NCBI GenBank assembly: GCA_031769625.1
Contig: JAUIMM010000126.1
Span: 4,488,001 to 4,552,000, forward strand
DNA from: Taudactylus pleione
Lineage: Eukaryota; Chordata; Amphibia; Anura; Myobatrachidae
DNA length: 64,000 bases
Direction: 5' to 3'
The translations under genes and the position numbers were made by a program. Positions 33,303 to 44,256 of the stretch are shown piece by piece (the stretch's first letter is position 1; each line of letters begins with the position of its first letter). A model generated the notes under the pieces. That model was not told the origin of the DNA. It was given only the letters and a program-made list of their open reading frames with translations, and did not search any database.

Positions 33303-34640
33303 GTGTTCCGATGCGAGATCTGAGTCCGGCTTGAGTTTTCCCGCTTGACTCAGATCTGAAAACTAGGCAAAACACATCATCCTCCCACTTTCGGATTCTC
33401 AAGGGTTTTGGATTATATAAAAGTCCCCGCGATCTGCGCCATTTTCACTCCGGCTGTGGAGAGAGAAGCTAGCTGATGTATAGTCAGTCAATGTCAGTCA
33501 CTCAGTGAGTGTGTCCAGTCGGGGTCTTGGTCTGAAGGCTGCTGCTGTGTTGTCCATAAAGGGGCTTAGGCTGCAGTATATAAAGAGTGTGTTCCTTCAT
33601 TGGGTGATGCAGCTGCTGTGTCACTTGTCCAGTCAATTAACTGTGGCTGCTGCTGTGTTGTTGTCCTGTCCATCAGGCTAGGGCTGCAGTCCATAAAGGG
33701 GTGCTGTGTTGTCCAGGGGTGGTGCTCTGTCAATTAGGGGCGCACTTCCCTAGTGTAAAAATAAAAATAAAAGTACTTTTCTTCTTTTTTTTTTTTTTCT
33801 GTGTGTGCATTAGCAACTTAGCTGCACTATTATTGTTCGGTGACACTGCCGCAGTTTATCGTCTACATATTTGTGATTCTGCAGTTGGTCTGTATGCACT
33901 CAGCAGGGTGCTTTGTTGTCCTTAAAAAAGTGGTGCTGTCTGTGTTATTCATCAAGAGGCTGCTGACACATTTAGGGGTGCTCTTCCCAAGTGTTCAAAA
34001 AAAGTGCTTTTTTTGTTTGTGTGCGTTAGCAACTTAGCTGCACTATTATTGTTTGGTGACACTGCCGCAGTTTATCGTCCACATATTTGTGACTCTGCAG
34101 GTTATCTGTCCGCACTTGGCAGGGGTGCTTTTTTGTCCATAAAAAAGGGGTGCTGTCTGTGTTGTTCATCAAGGAGCTGCTTCCTCATTCAGGAGTACTT
34201 TTCCCAAGTGTAAAATAAATATTGTTTGGTGACACTGCTGGTCAGACTGCAGTGTAAGTTTGTTGATATGGAGGATGATCAAATGAGAAGAGAGCAGGAA
34301 CCACATACCAGTCTTGCAGCTGCTGCCAGCAGTCATGATGACAATGCAAGGCTTTCAACGTCATCTATGAAGGTCTATGCCCAAGGGCTTCAGTCAAAAT
34401 AAAACAAGCAATGTTTTACAGTGTTAAAGAAAAAATAAATAAAAGCTAATTTAGCTGCAGAGAAACAAAACATTGGCAATATGCCATTTACTACACGAAG
34501 TGGCAAGGAAAGGATAAGGCATTGGCCTTTTTTTATGACTGGAGGTTCTGCATCTTATGATGATGAAGTGTCAAAAAAATTAAAAACGCTAAGGCACATA
34601 AACCAACTCAGAAAAGTCAAAGATCCCCGAGGAGAGTCCA
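33303..34640 (+). promoter_or_regulatory. hAT copy 1: promoter region and 5' repeats
   Basis: From about 33309 the sequence aligns with the reverse complement of the right end of hAT copy 2 (50080-49930): gagtccggct, ttttcccgc, aaaacacatcatc, gccattttcactccggctgtgg. A TATA box, tatataaaag, lies at 33415-33424. At 33808-34020 and 34023-34235 are two units of about 215 bp with agcaacttagctgcactatt and gacactgccgcagtttatcg. The true terminal repeat is missing; the left end is replaced by unrelated sequence. Confidence 0.75.
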
Positions 34641-34643
34641 AGT

Positions 34644-35141
34644 GTGTCTGCGGTTGCCATGTGTGAGCCTGACCTTTTTAATATTGTACTTGAAGAGGAT
34701 ACTCTTTCCATCATTTATGTGCCCTCTGCAAACATGGGGATGAGCAGCACAATTCAACATGCTGATGTAGAAATTGAGGATGCTTCTGTGGAATTGCACC
34801 AGGAAGATGAAGAGGATATTTCTGTAGTTGGCGCTAACAAGGAAAATGAGGATGTTGATGATGAGGATGTTGATTGTTTAAATCAGGCAACAGTTGATGC
34901 CCATGTTATGAAAAAGACCATTGTCTACCCAAATGTGGACAACAGTTGTCAAGCCAACTGTAATGTTTGCCAAGCAAGAGTGAGTAGAGGTAATGACCTT
35001 AAACATCTAGGAACCTCCTCCCTGTTATGTCACTTGCAGCACATTCATCAAATTGAAAAGTGTTTAGCTAAAAACTTAACAATCAATCCAGTGTCACCTA
35101 GCTGCTCCCTTCTCTCTGTTAGATCCAAGCGAGATGACTGA
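34644..35141 (+). pseudogene. hAT copy 1 transposase: BED zinc finger part
   Basis: After an acidic stretch (EEDEEDISVVGA, NEDVDDEDVD), residues at 34930-35050 form a BED-type finger: Cys codons at 34947 and 34968 in SCQANCNVC, then LLCHLQHIHQ with His at 35040 and 35046. BED fingers give hAT transposases DNA binding. The frame ends in a stop at 35139, and the catalytic part continues in a different frame from 35134, so the gene is broken here. Confidence 0.85.
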
Positions 35142-36364
35142 CTCCTCTCCTATCCATGATTCCTCAGAAGGAGCTTTGAGTGCTATGCCTGTTGCTGCTG
35201 CTGCTCTGAGTGGATCTTTATCCCAGAAATGGACCAGGAAGAAGACTACTTTTAGTAGTTTAACAAAACAATTGACTGTTAAACAATCCTTTGCAATAAG
35301 GAACAAGTATGACAGCAGTCACTCAGTTGCACAGTGGATTACTGATGCTATAACAGCTATGCTGTATCCACCATTAATACAGTGGGTTTTAGACAGTTAA
35401 TTGAGGTCCTGTGTCCCTGCTACCATGTCCCTTCTAGATTCCACTTCAGTAGATCAGCAATTCCCAGTTTGTACAAAGACATTAAAAAAACCTTATTAGT
35501 GTCCTCCGAAAAGCCATTGTGCCCACTGTCCACTTAACACAGATATGTGGACAAGCAGGACAGAGCAAACTAAAGATTACATGACTGTGACAGTCCACTG
35601 GTTAGGTGTATTGCCTCCAACAGTGAAAACAGCAGCACCAGCGTCTAACAAATGCCAGCTCATTCAGTGGCAGGCTACCCTGTGTATCACCGGTTTCACT
35701 AAGGCATACCACTGAGAACCTCTTACAAAAACTGAGGGATATCATTGCAAAATGGTTTACCCTGCTTGGACTCTCCTCAGGATTTGTGATTCCTGACAAT
35801 GCATCAAATATTGTGCAAGCATTACATCAGGGTGAATTTGAACACGTCCCATGTTTTGCTCACACTATTTTTTTGGTGGTGCAACATATTTTTCAAAATG
35901 ACAGGGGCGTGCAGGAGATGCTCTCGGTGGCTCCAAAGATTTTGGGACATTTCCGACATTCAGCAACTGCATGTCGAAGATTGCAGCACCAGCAAGTACT
36001 GTTGAATTTGCCCTGCCATCAGCTGAAGCAAGCGGTAGTTACTAGGTGGAATTATACCCTCGATATGCTTCAGCGGATGGAGGAGCAGCAAAAGGCCATC
36101 CAAAGCTATACAACTGCCTATGACATAGGGATTGGAGTGGGAATGCACCTTAGTCCAGTGCAGTGGAGAATAATTTCCATGTTGTGCAAGGTTCTCAAAC
36201 CCTTTGAATTTGCCACAAGTGAAGTTAGTTCAGACACAGCCAGCTTGAGTCAGGTCATTACCCTAATCAGACTTTTGCAAAAGCAGCTGGAGAAACTGAA
36301 GAAGGAGCTGAAGATCAAGCCCGTCATTCACTTCACCAGGATCCATGGGTCGTCAATCTCTTGA
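35142..36364 (+). pseudogene. hAT copy 1 transposase: catalytic core
   Basis: In shifting frames: KYDSSHSVAQWITDAITAML (35308), CTDMWTSRTEQTKDYMTVTV (about 35545, containing the first catalytic Asp), IPDNASNIVQAL (35789, second Asp), VPCFAHTIFLVVQ, and TRWNYTLDMLQRM (36033), the conserved Trp motif. The last reading frame runs 35786-36364. The intact enzyme would cut and rejoin DNA at the terminal repeats, giving 8-bp duplications. Stops at 35398 and 35528 and frameshifts make it inactive. Closest in style to ZBED-related hAT proteins. Confidence 0.9.
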
Positions 36365-36936
36365 AATCAGATCACTATATTTTGGTGACCATACTTTATC
36401 CTAGGTTTAAGTCATACTTTGTGTCTTTCTTTCCGACGGTCATAAATCTGAAGAGATGCAATGAGCTGTTTGTGAAAAAATTGTCAGCTCAAGCGGCATG
36501 TGACATGGCAGCATCTCCTTCATTTTCCTAAGATACCCACTGCTGGTGATGCAGATCAGTCAGCAAAACCTCATGACATCTGGTTGGGTCTGAAAGAACT
36601 GCCTACAACTAATGACATGTCTACCATGACTTTGGCTGATATGGTCACCATTCAGAGAATGGTGGATGATTATTTTAGGGATAGCATCCAAATAGGCATT
36701 TCAGACAGTCCGTTTCACTACTAGCAGGAAAAAGAGGCAATTTGGAGTCCCTTACACAAACTGGCTTTGCGTTACTTAAGTTGCCCACCCTCCAGTGTGT
36801 ACTCTGAAAGAGTTTTCAGCGCAGCCAGAAACCTTGTCAGTGATCGGCATAGTTGGTTGCTTCCCCAAAATGTGGAAAAGATGATGTTCATCAAAATAAA
36901 TTTCAAATTCCACGAGGAAGACCTTTACCAGCACTA
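36365..36936 (+). pseudogene. hAT copy 1 transposase: C-terminal dimerisation domain
   Basis: After DPWVVNLLKSDHYILVTILY, then PRFKSYF, the sequence contains PHDIWLGLKELPTTNDMST (36570) and QRMVDDYFRDSIQIGISDSP. It continues LALRYLSCPPSSVYSERVFS and AARNLVSDRH (36760-36850), the signature of the hAT C-terminal dimerisation domain. One stop (36721) separates the blocks. The same region in copy 2 flanks its satellite array. Confidence 0.9.
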
Positions 36937-37330
36937 AAGTCCAAAAAATACAGAAGCGCCTGTCATGGTGTATTCCAGTGGGGACAAATTAATATTGTGT
37001 GAAGAGGATGCACACACTAATGGGGATGATGATGATGACGGATGACGATGATGACATCTGATCTTACCTATGTTGTAAATGTAAAGCCAGTTTGTGTATG
37101 GGATCATTGCCACCAATGTCCACGGCGCATTGGCAGCTTGTTTTGTGGGGGTCCAAACAAACCAATAATTTCAGCCACAAGTGACAGCCCCTGTCGCTGA
37201 AGTGATTGGTTTGTTAAACTGTGAATGTCCTGTTCATATATACAACATAAGGTGGGTTAGAGGGTCCAAGGACAATTCCATCATGCACTCTTTTCTTTGC
37301 ACTATTTGCTGTTTGGGGCATTACTGTCTG
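36937..37330 (+). other. hAT copy 1 3' untranslated part
   Basis: Matches the reverse complement of 43800-43650 in copy 2: gtttggggcat, attggtttgttaaa, aaggacaattccatc. Includes a gat-rich stretch at 37020-37050 that encoded an acidic tail. Similarity stops at about 37330, so the 3' terminal repeat is lost. Confidence 0.65.
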
Positions 37331-38104
37331 ACATTCTTAATTTTATGGTTTCTGAATGTCCAGAAATTTTAAGGCCACAGGGCCACATCTCCTGTATGCC
37401 CCTTTCATTTAAAAAAAAAAATCCTGAACCACCAATTTGATGGGATGAGCAATTATGAGCAACAGCACAGAGCATCTTCCTGCCAGGATGTGTGTAATAA
37501 AGTGCAAATATGTTTAATACAAATGCAGCTGAATGCCCACTTTCAGCATCTGTACATGCAGTAAAACCATGGTATGATATTTTATTTATGGAAGTCCCCT
37601 GATTATGTATGAATATGTAAGGCTATTTATCTATTTATCTTTTATGTAAGTCTACCAACCAATATTCGGTCTGTTCAACTATTCTTATATGTCTACCTTA
37701 GATATGCACCCACATAAAGGAATCACTCCTTAGTATGTATATAAAAATGTTTTTTTGTTCATCCATCCTACAGTAAACCTATGAGCAGGGAAGCCAAGAG
37801 CTGCAGGGGGCCCGGGTGAAGGGGGTGTGAGGAGTGAAAACGCCCCTTAAGAAAAAAAAAAACATAGCTGCAGCGCTGCCCTAGGCCAGCGGAAATCCAG
37901 GGGGGGGGCACGATCAGTATGATCACTCCACCCAACAGGCAGAGGAGACTGCCGCTTCTGCAGCATCAAGCAGTCTCCCTTTGCAGCCCAGCACACAGCA
38001 GCTGACAGGGAGGAGGAGGGGGGCAGCGTTGGACCCGGGCCCCCACAGCAAGCCCAGTTAGTTAGTACCCGCTCCCCCCCTCTCAGTGCCCCTGCCTATG
38101 AGAC
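37331..38104. other. Unassigned sequence
   Basis: AT-rich to 37780, then GC-rich text (gcagggggcccgggtg, ccagcggaaatcc) resembling a dispersed repeat. No gene or termini identified. Confidence 0.4.
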
Positions 38105-38107
38105 TTA

Positions 38108-38727
38108 GGACCTCTTTCAGAGTCGGTCGAAGCAGCCGCACGGTCGTACGCGAAAAGGGGCCGTATATGCAAATGATTCCCTCGCAAGTTGCATCCCTAA
38201 GTTCGGATCGGTAGTTGGCCGACCAAGGGGAGGAAGCAGTCGGAAGACAGAAAAATACGCCCCCTTCTCGTACGCATTGCATGTCATCTCCGGGCATATA
38301 AGGATTAATCGAGACCATCAGCAACCATCGAAACTGGTCGTAGAGCTTAAGGTTGACCATACCCTCTCTTAAGCTCTACGATCATGTCAGTGTAAAAACC
38401 TCCCATATCACATGTGCCATGACGCTACTTTGTTAATTATGCACTCCATAAACCGTATGCACTCCCACAAAACGCCGTCCGCATAATTAGGCACGCCTGC
38501 GTTCGGATCTCCACTCCCCCGTTTTCAAGCGCCTTCCCCTGTTACCACCTACAAACGCCTCAATCTGTCACTCAAACTACCGACCTGGCTGTGTTCAAGG
38601 ACAGAGAAATTTGTGATCGTAGCGGCTAGTTTGCGCACGTGCATTGCGAACTGTACGCATGCGCAGTATAGCGAACATCGGTGGTGTACGACCATGCAGC
38701 CGCTTCGACCGACTCTGAATGAGGTCC
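38108..38727. mobile_element. 620-bp element, TTA target duplication, 34-bp inverted ends
   Basis: Starts ggacctctttcagagtcggt followed by cgaagcagccgc. Ends gcagccgcttcgaccgactc followed by tgaatgaggtcc. Flanked by tta at 38105-38107 and 38728-38730. Inverted ends of about 34 bp and a TWA duplication are the PIF/Harbinger pattern. An internal hairpin is gtagagcttaag / cttaagctctac (38338-38386). No transposase; non-autonomous. Confidence 0.85.
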
Positions 38728-38730
38728 TTA

Positions 38731-39671
38731 ATCTGACTCCTAAAACAGCATCCACTCACTTAATCAATGCAATTTTTCTGTCAGCATGAAGTAAAATAAA
38801 CATGTAACGTGTTCTATATAATAACAAATAACTATATGACAAACTTTTGGGTTAAATATACTCAATTCAACAAGAGAAGTGACTTCAGGTAAAAGTTGGA
38901 CACTATCTTTTAACCATCAAATCTTGTTTTTTTTAGTGTATGACCTGACTGCTTCAACTATCACAGTATTGAACTATTTTGAAAAACATGTGCAACTTAA
39001 TCTTTTGAAGATGTTGATAAAAAAGAGAGAGCTCTGGAAGGTATTAAAAATCTTAAATGAAACTGTTATGATTTAATTTCTGGCAAAAACTGTGAACTGG
39101 CATAGGTGTTTCCCTAGAGTCATCAGCTAGCACAGAGAATGACATAGAGGATTAAGGATCCTATCACCTTGTGGTTAGTCATGCATTTATTAACTCTCAA
39201 TAGGCCCCCCGCTTCTCAAGCCAAACCTTGGAGCGCAGCTATGTCAACCTAAGGCAATCTGTAACTCTTCTGTTCTTGATGAATTACAAATTTCATGGAG
39301 ATACAGGTATAGCGTGGTACAGCCTTCCCAGGTATTAAAGTTTAAAGCGTAATTTATTGCCACAATTAAAAAAAAACAATAATTTCCAGGGTAGCTGGCA
39401 AGACTAGCACAGGTGAACCACTTCACAGTGCCAGTTTTTGCAGCTTGTGCATGGGCAGTGGTACTAAAAGCCCAGATTTGGACTGCAGAGGACAAGTCCC
39501 ACTCATCCTCCACAGTGAGGGAAAGAAAAAAATAAAAGCTTACTAACCTGTGCCTCATCAGTCCTAATAACTGGTAGGGAACCCCAGGTGCCACCGGGTT
39601 CATTCACTAAGTGATGCGCCGATATCACTTTTGAAAAAAAAGAAAGAAAATTGGAGGGAGGAAGTTTAATG
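38731..39671. other. Unassigned sequence
   Basis: No protein family or terminal repeat is recognisable; the reading frames are short and uninformative. Confidence 0.45.
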
Positions 39672-39917
39672 GTGTGTACACATGGTACGACGGTAGGGCG
39701 ATCAGATAACTATAACGATCATTATCTGATCATCCTGCATGTGTTGGATGATCGTTATCGAACATCCAACACATGCTGCAAGCCCCTTATAACTATAACA
39801 ACCCGCGATTAACGATCGCATGTCCCTATAGTAAACAGGATAACCTGGTCGTTATCGACCAGGTATGCCTGCTTGCACGGACTACCGACGATGGTCGATA
39901 TAAGTGAAATAAGTGAA

Positions 39918-40162
39918 ACATGTCAAGTTTTGAGTTAAATGCTGTCAGTGATTTGCAGAATACAAACAAGTTTACATTTTTAGCAGACAGATGCAGAAAA
40001 ACAAATAAGACATTACTTCAGTAACTCATCTCTCCTTAGTTTCCATAATATATCTGTGTAAGTTGTGCAAGTGAAAGGAAAACATTTTGATACATGAAGC
40101 AACACTGCTTGATGTAATAAAGCAACAATCAGGCACTAGGCGGTCTATAGGCCCAGGAGAGT
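39918..40162. repeat. Direct repeat of 52337-52577
   Basis: About 240 bp, from gtcaagttttgagttaaatg to ggcccaggagagtata, recurs at 52337-52577 with roughly 5-10 percent difference judged by eye. The middle section ttgatacatgaagcaacact and gcttgatgtaataaagcaac is identical. Function unknown. Probably part of a dispersed element, since the flanks differ. Confidence 0.85.
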
Positions 40163-40991
40163 ATAATATATAGGTAATCACCAGACAATAACTAACAGTA
40201 CACAAAAATTTTTATTTTCAACAGATGGCAGATATCTAAAGCACATATCTCCTCCATTTTGTATTAACTAAAGGAACTGATTCCTCATTTTATGTGGTAT
40301 GTTGTATAAATTATAATATGGTAGGCTTTGTTGGGCTGCCATATTCTTCCTACACATAGGAAGTATTTAAATCAAGAAAACAGTTTTTGTCAAAACCTAC
40401 ACATAGAATTCTACTTTTACTATTTTGGGCAGATTGATTACTGGCAAAACAAGAACCACAAAGTATTTGTTTGTGATGCTTGTAAGCTAGACAAAAAAAA
40501 ACACATTTCCTTTTGGTTCTTGAAATTTCATTAACACACTTTTTTGGCCATTTTGGTGTTAAATGAGTAAAAAGATTAATGACATTTTCTACAAATTCTT
40601 CTGAAAAGTATAATTTGTGTGGCTACCGCATAAAAAAGAAATCATAGAAATTGATGTTGGAATGTGACGGAAGTGCAAATTTGAATAAATTACTTTACCA
40701 CAAAGATGAGAACATTTTTTTTTTTTTTAAATCTCTGTTCACAAAACTAAAGCAAGTTTACTATTTAAATCTATTATTGTCAAGATAACAGAACAGATAT
40801 TGTGGAGGCACAAGTAGTGCTGTGATACTTAAACTGACTTCAACATACAAAGGCAATGATACCAATTGTAGCATTTATTGCCAGTGATAACAGTGTTATT
40901 GCCGGTGGTAAGGCATTGCTGCACAGTATAGGGTGAAGTGAGAAAAACTCCCATTCTCTGAACCAAATTGGTGAATTTTATACAGCTAGCA
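40163..40991. other. AT-rich sequence without recognised feature
   Basis: AT-rich, with several A or T runs and no coding or repeat signature that I can support. Confidence 0.5.
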
Positions 40992-43233
40992 GTAAATTTA
41001 CTAAGGGTCCAGTTTGTGTGAGTTTGTGTGAGTTTGCAAACTCACGTGAGTTTAGGCATTTTTTCATCTCGCAAATAAACTAAAGACAAACTCGAGTGAA
41101 TTTGAAGTGAGTTCTCTTTTTTCACTGTTAAAACTCATGTGAGATTGCAAACTCAAAAAAACTCACCATCGGCCAAATTAGGAAGTACTTTAGATGAAAA
41201 AGATGCAACGTGCAAATTTACTTAGATTCGAGTTTCCAATCACGTGTGAGATTGTAGCAAACTCACTGTGAAATAGAAGTTTTAAACACTCACCTCCTGA
41301 GCTTTGAGTTTGGCAGAAACATACACAAATCAATGTGTGATTCGTGTATGTTTTTTTATTTAACTTGTTTAAATAGGGTTAATTATTTTTTTTAAAAATG
41401 ACGTGAGGTTCTCCCCCAAAAGACTAACCAGCCCTGGATTTGCCAGTCTGTCCTGGTACCTAAAATTATGGGGAACAAAATGAGTAGGGTACCACCATAA
41501 TTTAGGAACCAGCACCAGGCTGCAGGGCCAGTCCTGGTTTTAAATATAGGGTATAAAATATTGCGTAGGGTACCCCCTATTTTTAAAACCAGTACCAGAC
41601 CAAGTCGACCAGGGTGTAATGCCACAGCCCTGAGACCCTTTCATGGAGGCTCCATGGCCAAAGAATTACAAACCCAAGCCGGTCAGAAAAAGCCAGGGAT
41701 CTCAGGGGAGGTGGGGGCCCCCAAGAAGGGGCCCCCCCTCTCCCGAAACCCCTGTCTTGTTCTGAAGCCCGGGGCTCTTCCCCGCACCCCTGGAGCACTG
41801 GGTACGGGGGTAATAAATGGTTAAATAGTAGTAAACTATAGCATCCAGGGGGTCTTTGTAAAAAAAACCCGAAAACCCGAACCATTTACTAAGGTTATCA
41901 CTACATGTGTGTGTCCACCTACAGCACTAACCTTCTCCCGACTGACAGTGAGTCCGGAGCTGCCAGCCAATCAGTGGCCGCTAAATGTAGAGCGGTCGCT
42001 GATTGGCTGGTGGCTCCTGACTCACTGAACAGCCCACGTGGGAACTGTCAGTTGCAGGAGCCAATCAGCGGCCGCTAACTGCATGCAATGCAGTGCTAAC
42101 CTTAGTAAATGGTTCTGGTATTCGGTTTTTTTTTGGCAAAGACCCCCCCTGGATTTTACGGAAACCAGTGCGATGGAGGAGGTGAGTTTAGGAACTTTAC
42201 TGCAGGTACTCCAAATAGGATTCTACTCGGACAAGTGGACAGATCACCTTGTAGCAAGTAAGTATGTGTGAGTGGGTAGGTGTATATAATAAACTTTTAC
42301 TTGTCACGGTGTGTGTGTGTCCTGTCATTATTTAACAATTTATTTTACAGTGGTGGTATGGGTGCCGCCTGTCTGCTGGCACTTGTAGTTCCACAGGTGC
42401 CAAAGGGCAGGCATGCTGGCACCTGTAGTGCCACTGTAGAACACAATAGTTTACTACTATTTAACCATTTATTAACCCCGTACCCAACGCTCCAGGGGTG
42501 CAGGGAAGAGCCCCGGGCTTCAGAACAAGCCTAGGGTTTTGGGAGAGGGGGGGGCTCCTTCTTGGTGGGGGGAGGGGCCCACCTCCCCTGAGATTCCCAG
42601 CTTGGTCTGACCGGCTTGGGGTTGTAATGCTTTGGCCCCGGAGCCCCGGTGAAAGGGTCTCTAGGCTGTGGCATTACATCCCGGTCGGTTTGGTCTGGTG
42701 CTGGTTTTAAATATAGGGGGTACCCTAAACAATTTTTTACACCCTATATTTAAAACCAGGACTGGCCCTGCAGCCTGGTGCTGGTTCCTAAATTACGGTG
42801 GAACCCTACTCATTTTGTTCCCATTAATTTTAGGAACCAGGACAGGCTGGCAAGTCCGGGGCTGCTTAGTCTTTTGGGGGGGACCTCACGTCATTTTTTT
42901 TCTAACATTTAACATTTTATTTACAGGCTCAATACACAAGCAGCCTTCACATATTTCACTGATATGTGCAGGCTGCTTGCTCGGGTGAGTTTTGCTGAGA
43001 GAAAACAAGGCAATCTCAAGTAAGTAATCTCATCTAAACTCTCATCTAAACTCTCCTCTAAGCTCGCAATTTAGGGGAAAAAAACTGCTTCACCATCGAA
43101 AAACTAACTTTCAGCTAAACTCACTTCTTAGTAAATTTGCGAGTTTGATAAGGGAAAACTCACCCGAGTTTAGGTGAAGCAAAGAGAGTTTAAAAACTAG
43201 AAAACTCGACCAAACTAGAATCTTAGTATATTT
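40992..43233. mobile_element. Large foldback element, left portion (complete except last bases)
   Basis: Ends gtaaatttactaag (40992) and cttagtatatttac (the last bases lie after the hAT at 50131-50141). Arms pair over long distances: 41400-41620 with 42670-42895 (gacgtgaggt / acctcacgtc; ggaaccagcaccagg / cctggtgctggttcc). An inner pair, 41745-41880 with 42120-42520, contains accatttactaagg / ccttagtaaatggt. Smaller hairpins such as ccaatcagtggccgc / gcggtcgctgattgg lie at the centre. A hAT element entered exactly in the right terminal motif. Non-coding. Confidence 0.85.
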
Positions 43234-44036
43234 TAGGGGTGTGCACCGGCCACTTTTCGTGTTTTGTGTTTTGGTTTTGGATCTGGATCTTTCTTCGTGT
43301 TTTGGATCTGGATTGGTTTTGCCAAAACCACCCTTCCGTGTTTTGGGTTCTGGGTTTTGTGTTTTGGATCTGTATTTTTTTTTTAAAAAGCATAAAAACA
43401 GCTAAAATCACAGAATTTGTGGGTTTTTCTGCTCCTATGCTATTATTAACCTCAATAACCATAATTTCCACTCATTTCCAGTCTATTCTGAACACTGAAC
43501 ACCTCACAATAGTGTTTTTATGTCCAAAAGGTTGCACCGAGGTAGCTGGATGACTATGCTAAGAGATACGAGTGGGCGGCACAAACACGTGGTCCATCTA
43601 GGAGTGGCACTGCAGTGGCAGACAGGATGGCAGTTTGAAAAACTATGCCCCAAACTATACATAATGCAAAGAAAAAAAAGAGGTGCAAGATGGAATTGTC
43701 CTTGGGCCCTCCCACCCACCCTTATGTTGTATAAACAGGACATGCACACTTTAACAAACCAAACATTTCAGCGCCAGGGTCTGCCACACGACTGTGGCTG
43801 AAATGATTGGTTCGTTTGGGCCCCCACAAAACAAGCTGGCAATTAATCTGTCCCTGCACAAACTGGCTCTACGGAGGCAAGATGTCGTCCTCATCCACCG
43901 ATTCCTCACCCTCTTCAGTGTTGTGTACATCCTCATCCTCACAGAGTATTAATTCATCCCCGCTGGAATCCACAACCACAGGTCCCTCTGTACGTTCTGG
44001 AGGCTGGTCTCCCTGGAAGAGTTGATAATTCATTTT

Positions 44037-44256
44037 ATGAACATCATCTTCTCCACATTTTGTGGAAGCAACCTCCTATGCCTTTCGCTGACAAGGTTCC
44101 CGGCTGCACTAAACACTCTTTCGGAGTACACACTGGAGGGGGGGCAACTCAGGTAAAATAGAGCCAGTTTGTACAGGGAACTTCAAATTGCTTCTTTTTC
44201 CTGCCAGTACAGGTACGGACTGTCTGACATGCCTACTTGGATGCTGTCACCGATGT
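44037..44256 (-). pseudogene. hAT copy 2 transposase C-terminal fragment
   Basis: Minus strand: DYIGDSIQVGMSDSPYLYWQ, EKEAI-stop, LALFYLSCPPSSVYSERVFS, AAGNLVSERHRRLLPQNVEK. This is the hAT dimerisation domain, collinear with copy 1 at 36680-36880. An acidic tail follows toward 43880. The upstream border at 44256 is the first base of the satellite array, between codons equivalent to QRMVDD and DSIQ in copy 1. Confidence 0.9.

Noticed and set aside
40992..43233. Protein-coding frames in both arms of the foldback element
   Set aside because: The frames mirror each other across the inverted arms, change phase and resemble no family. They follow from the palindrome.
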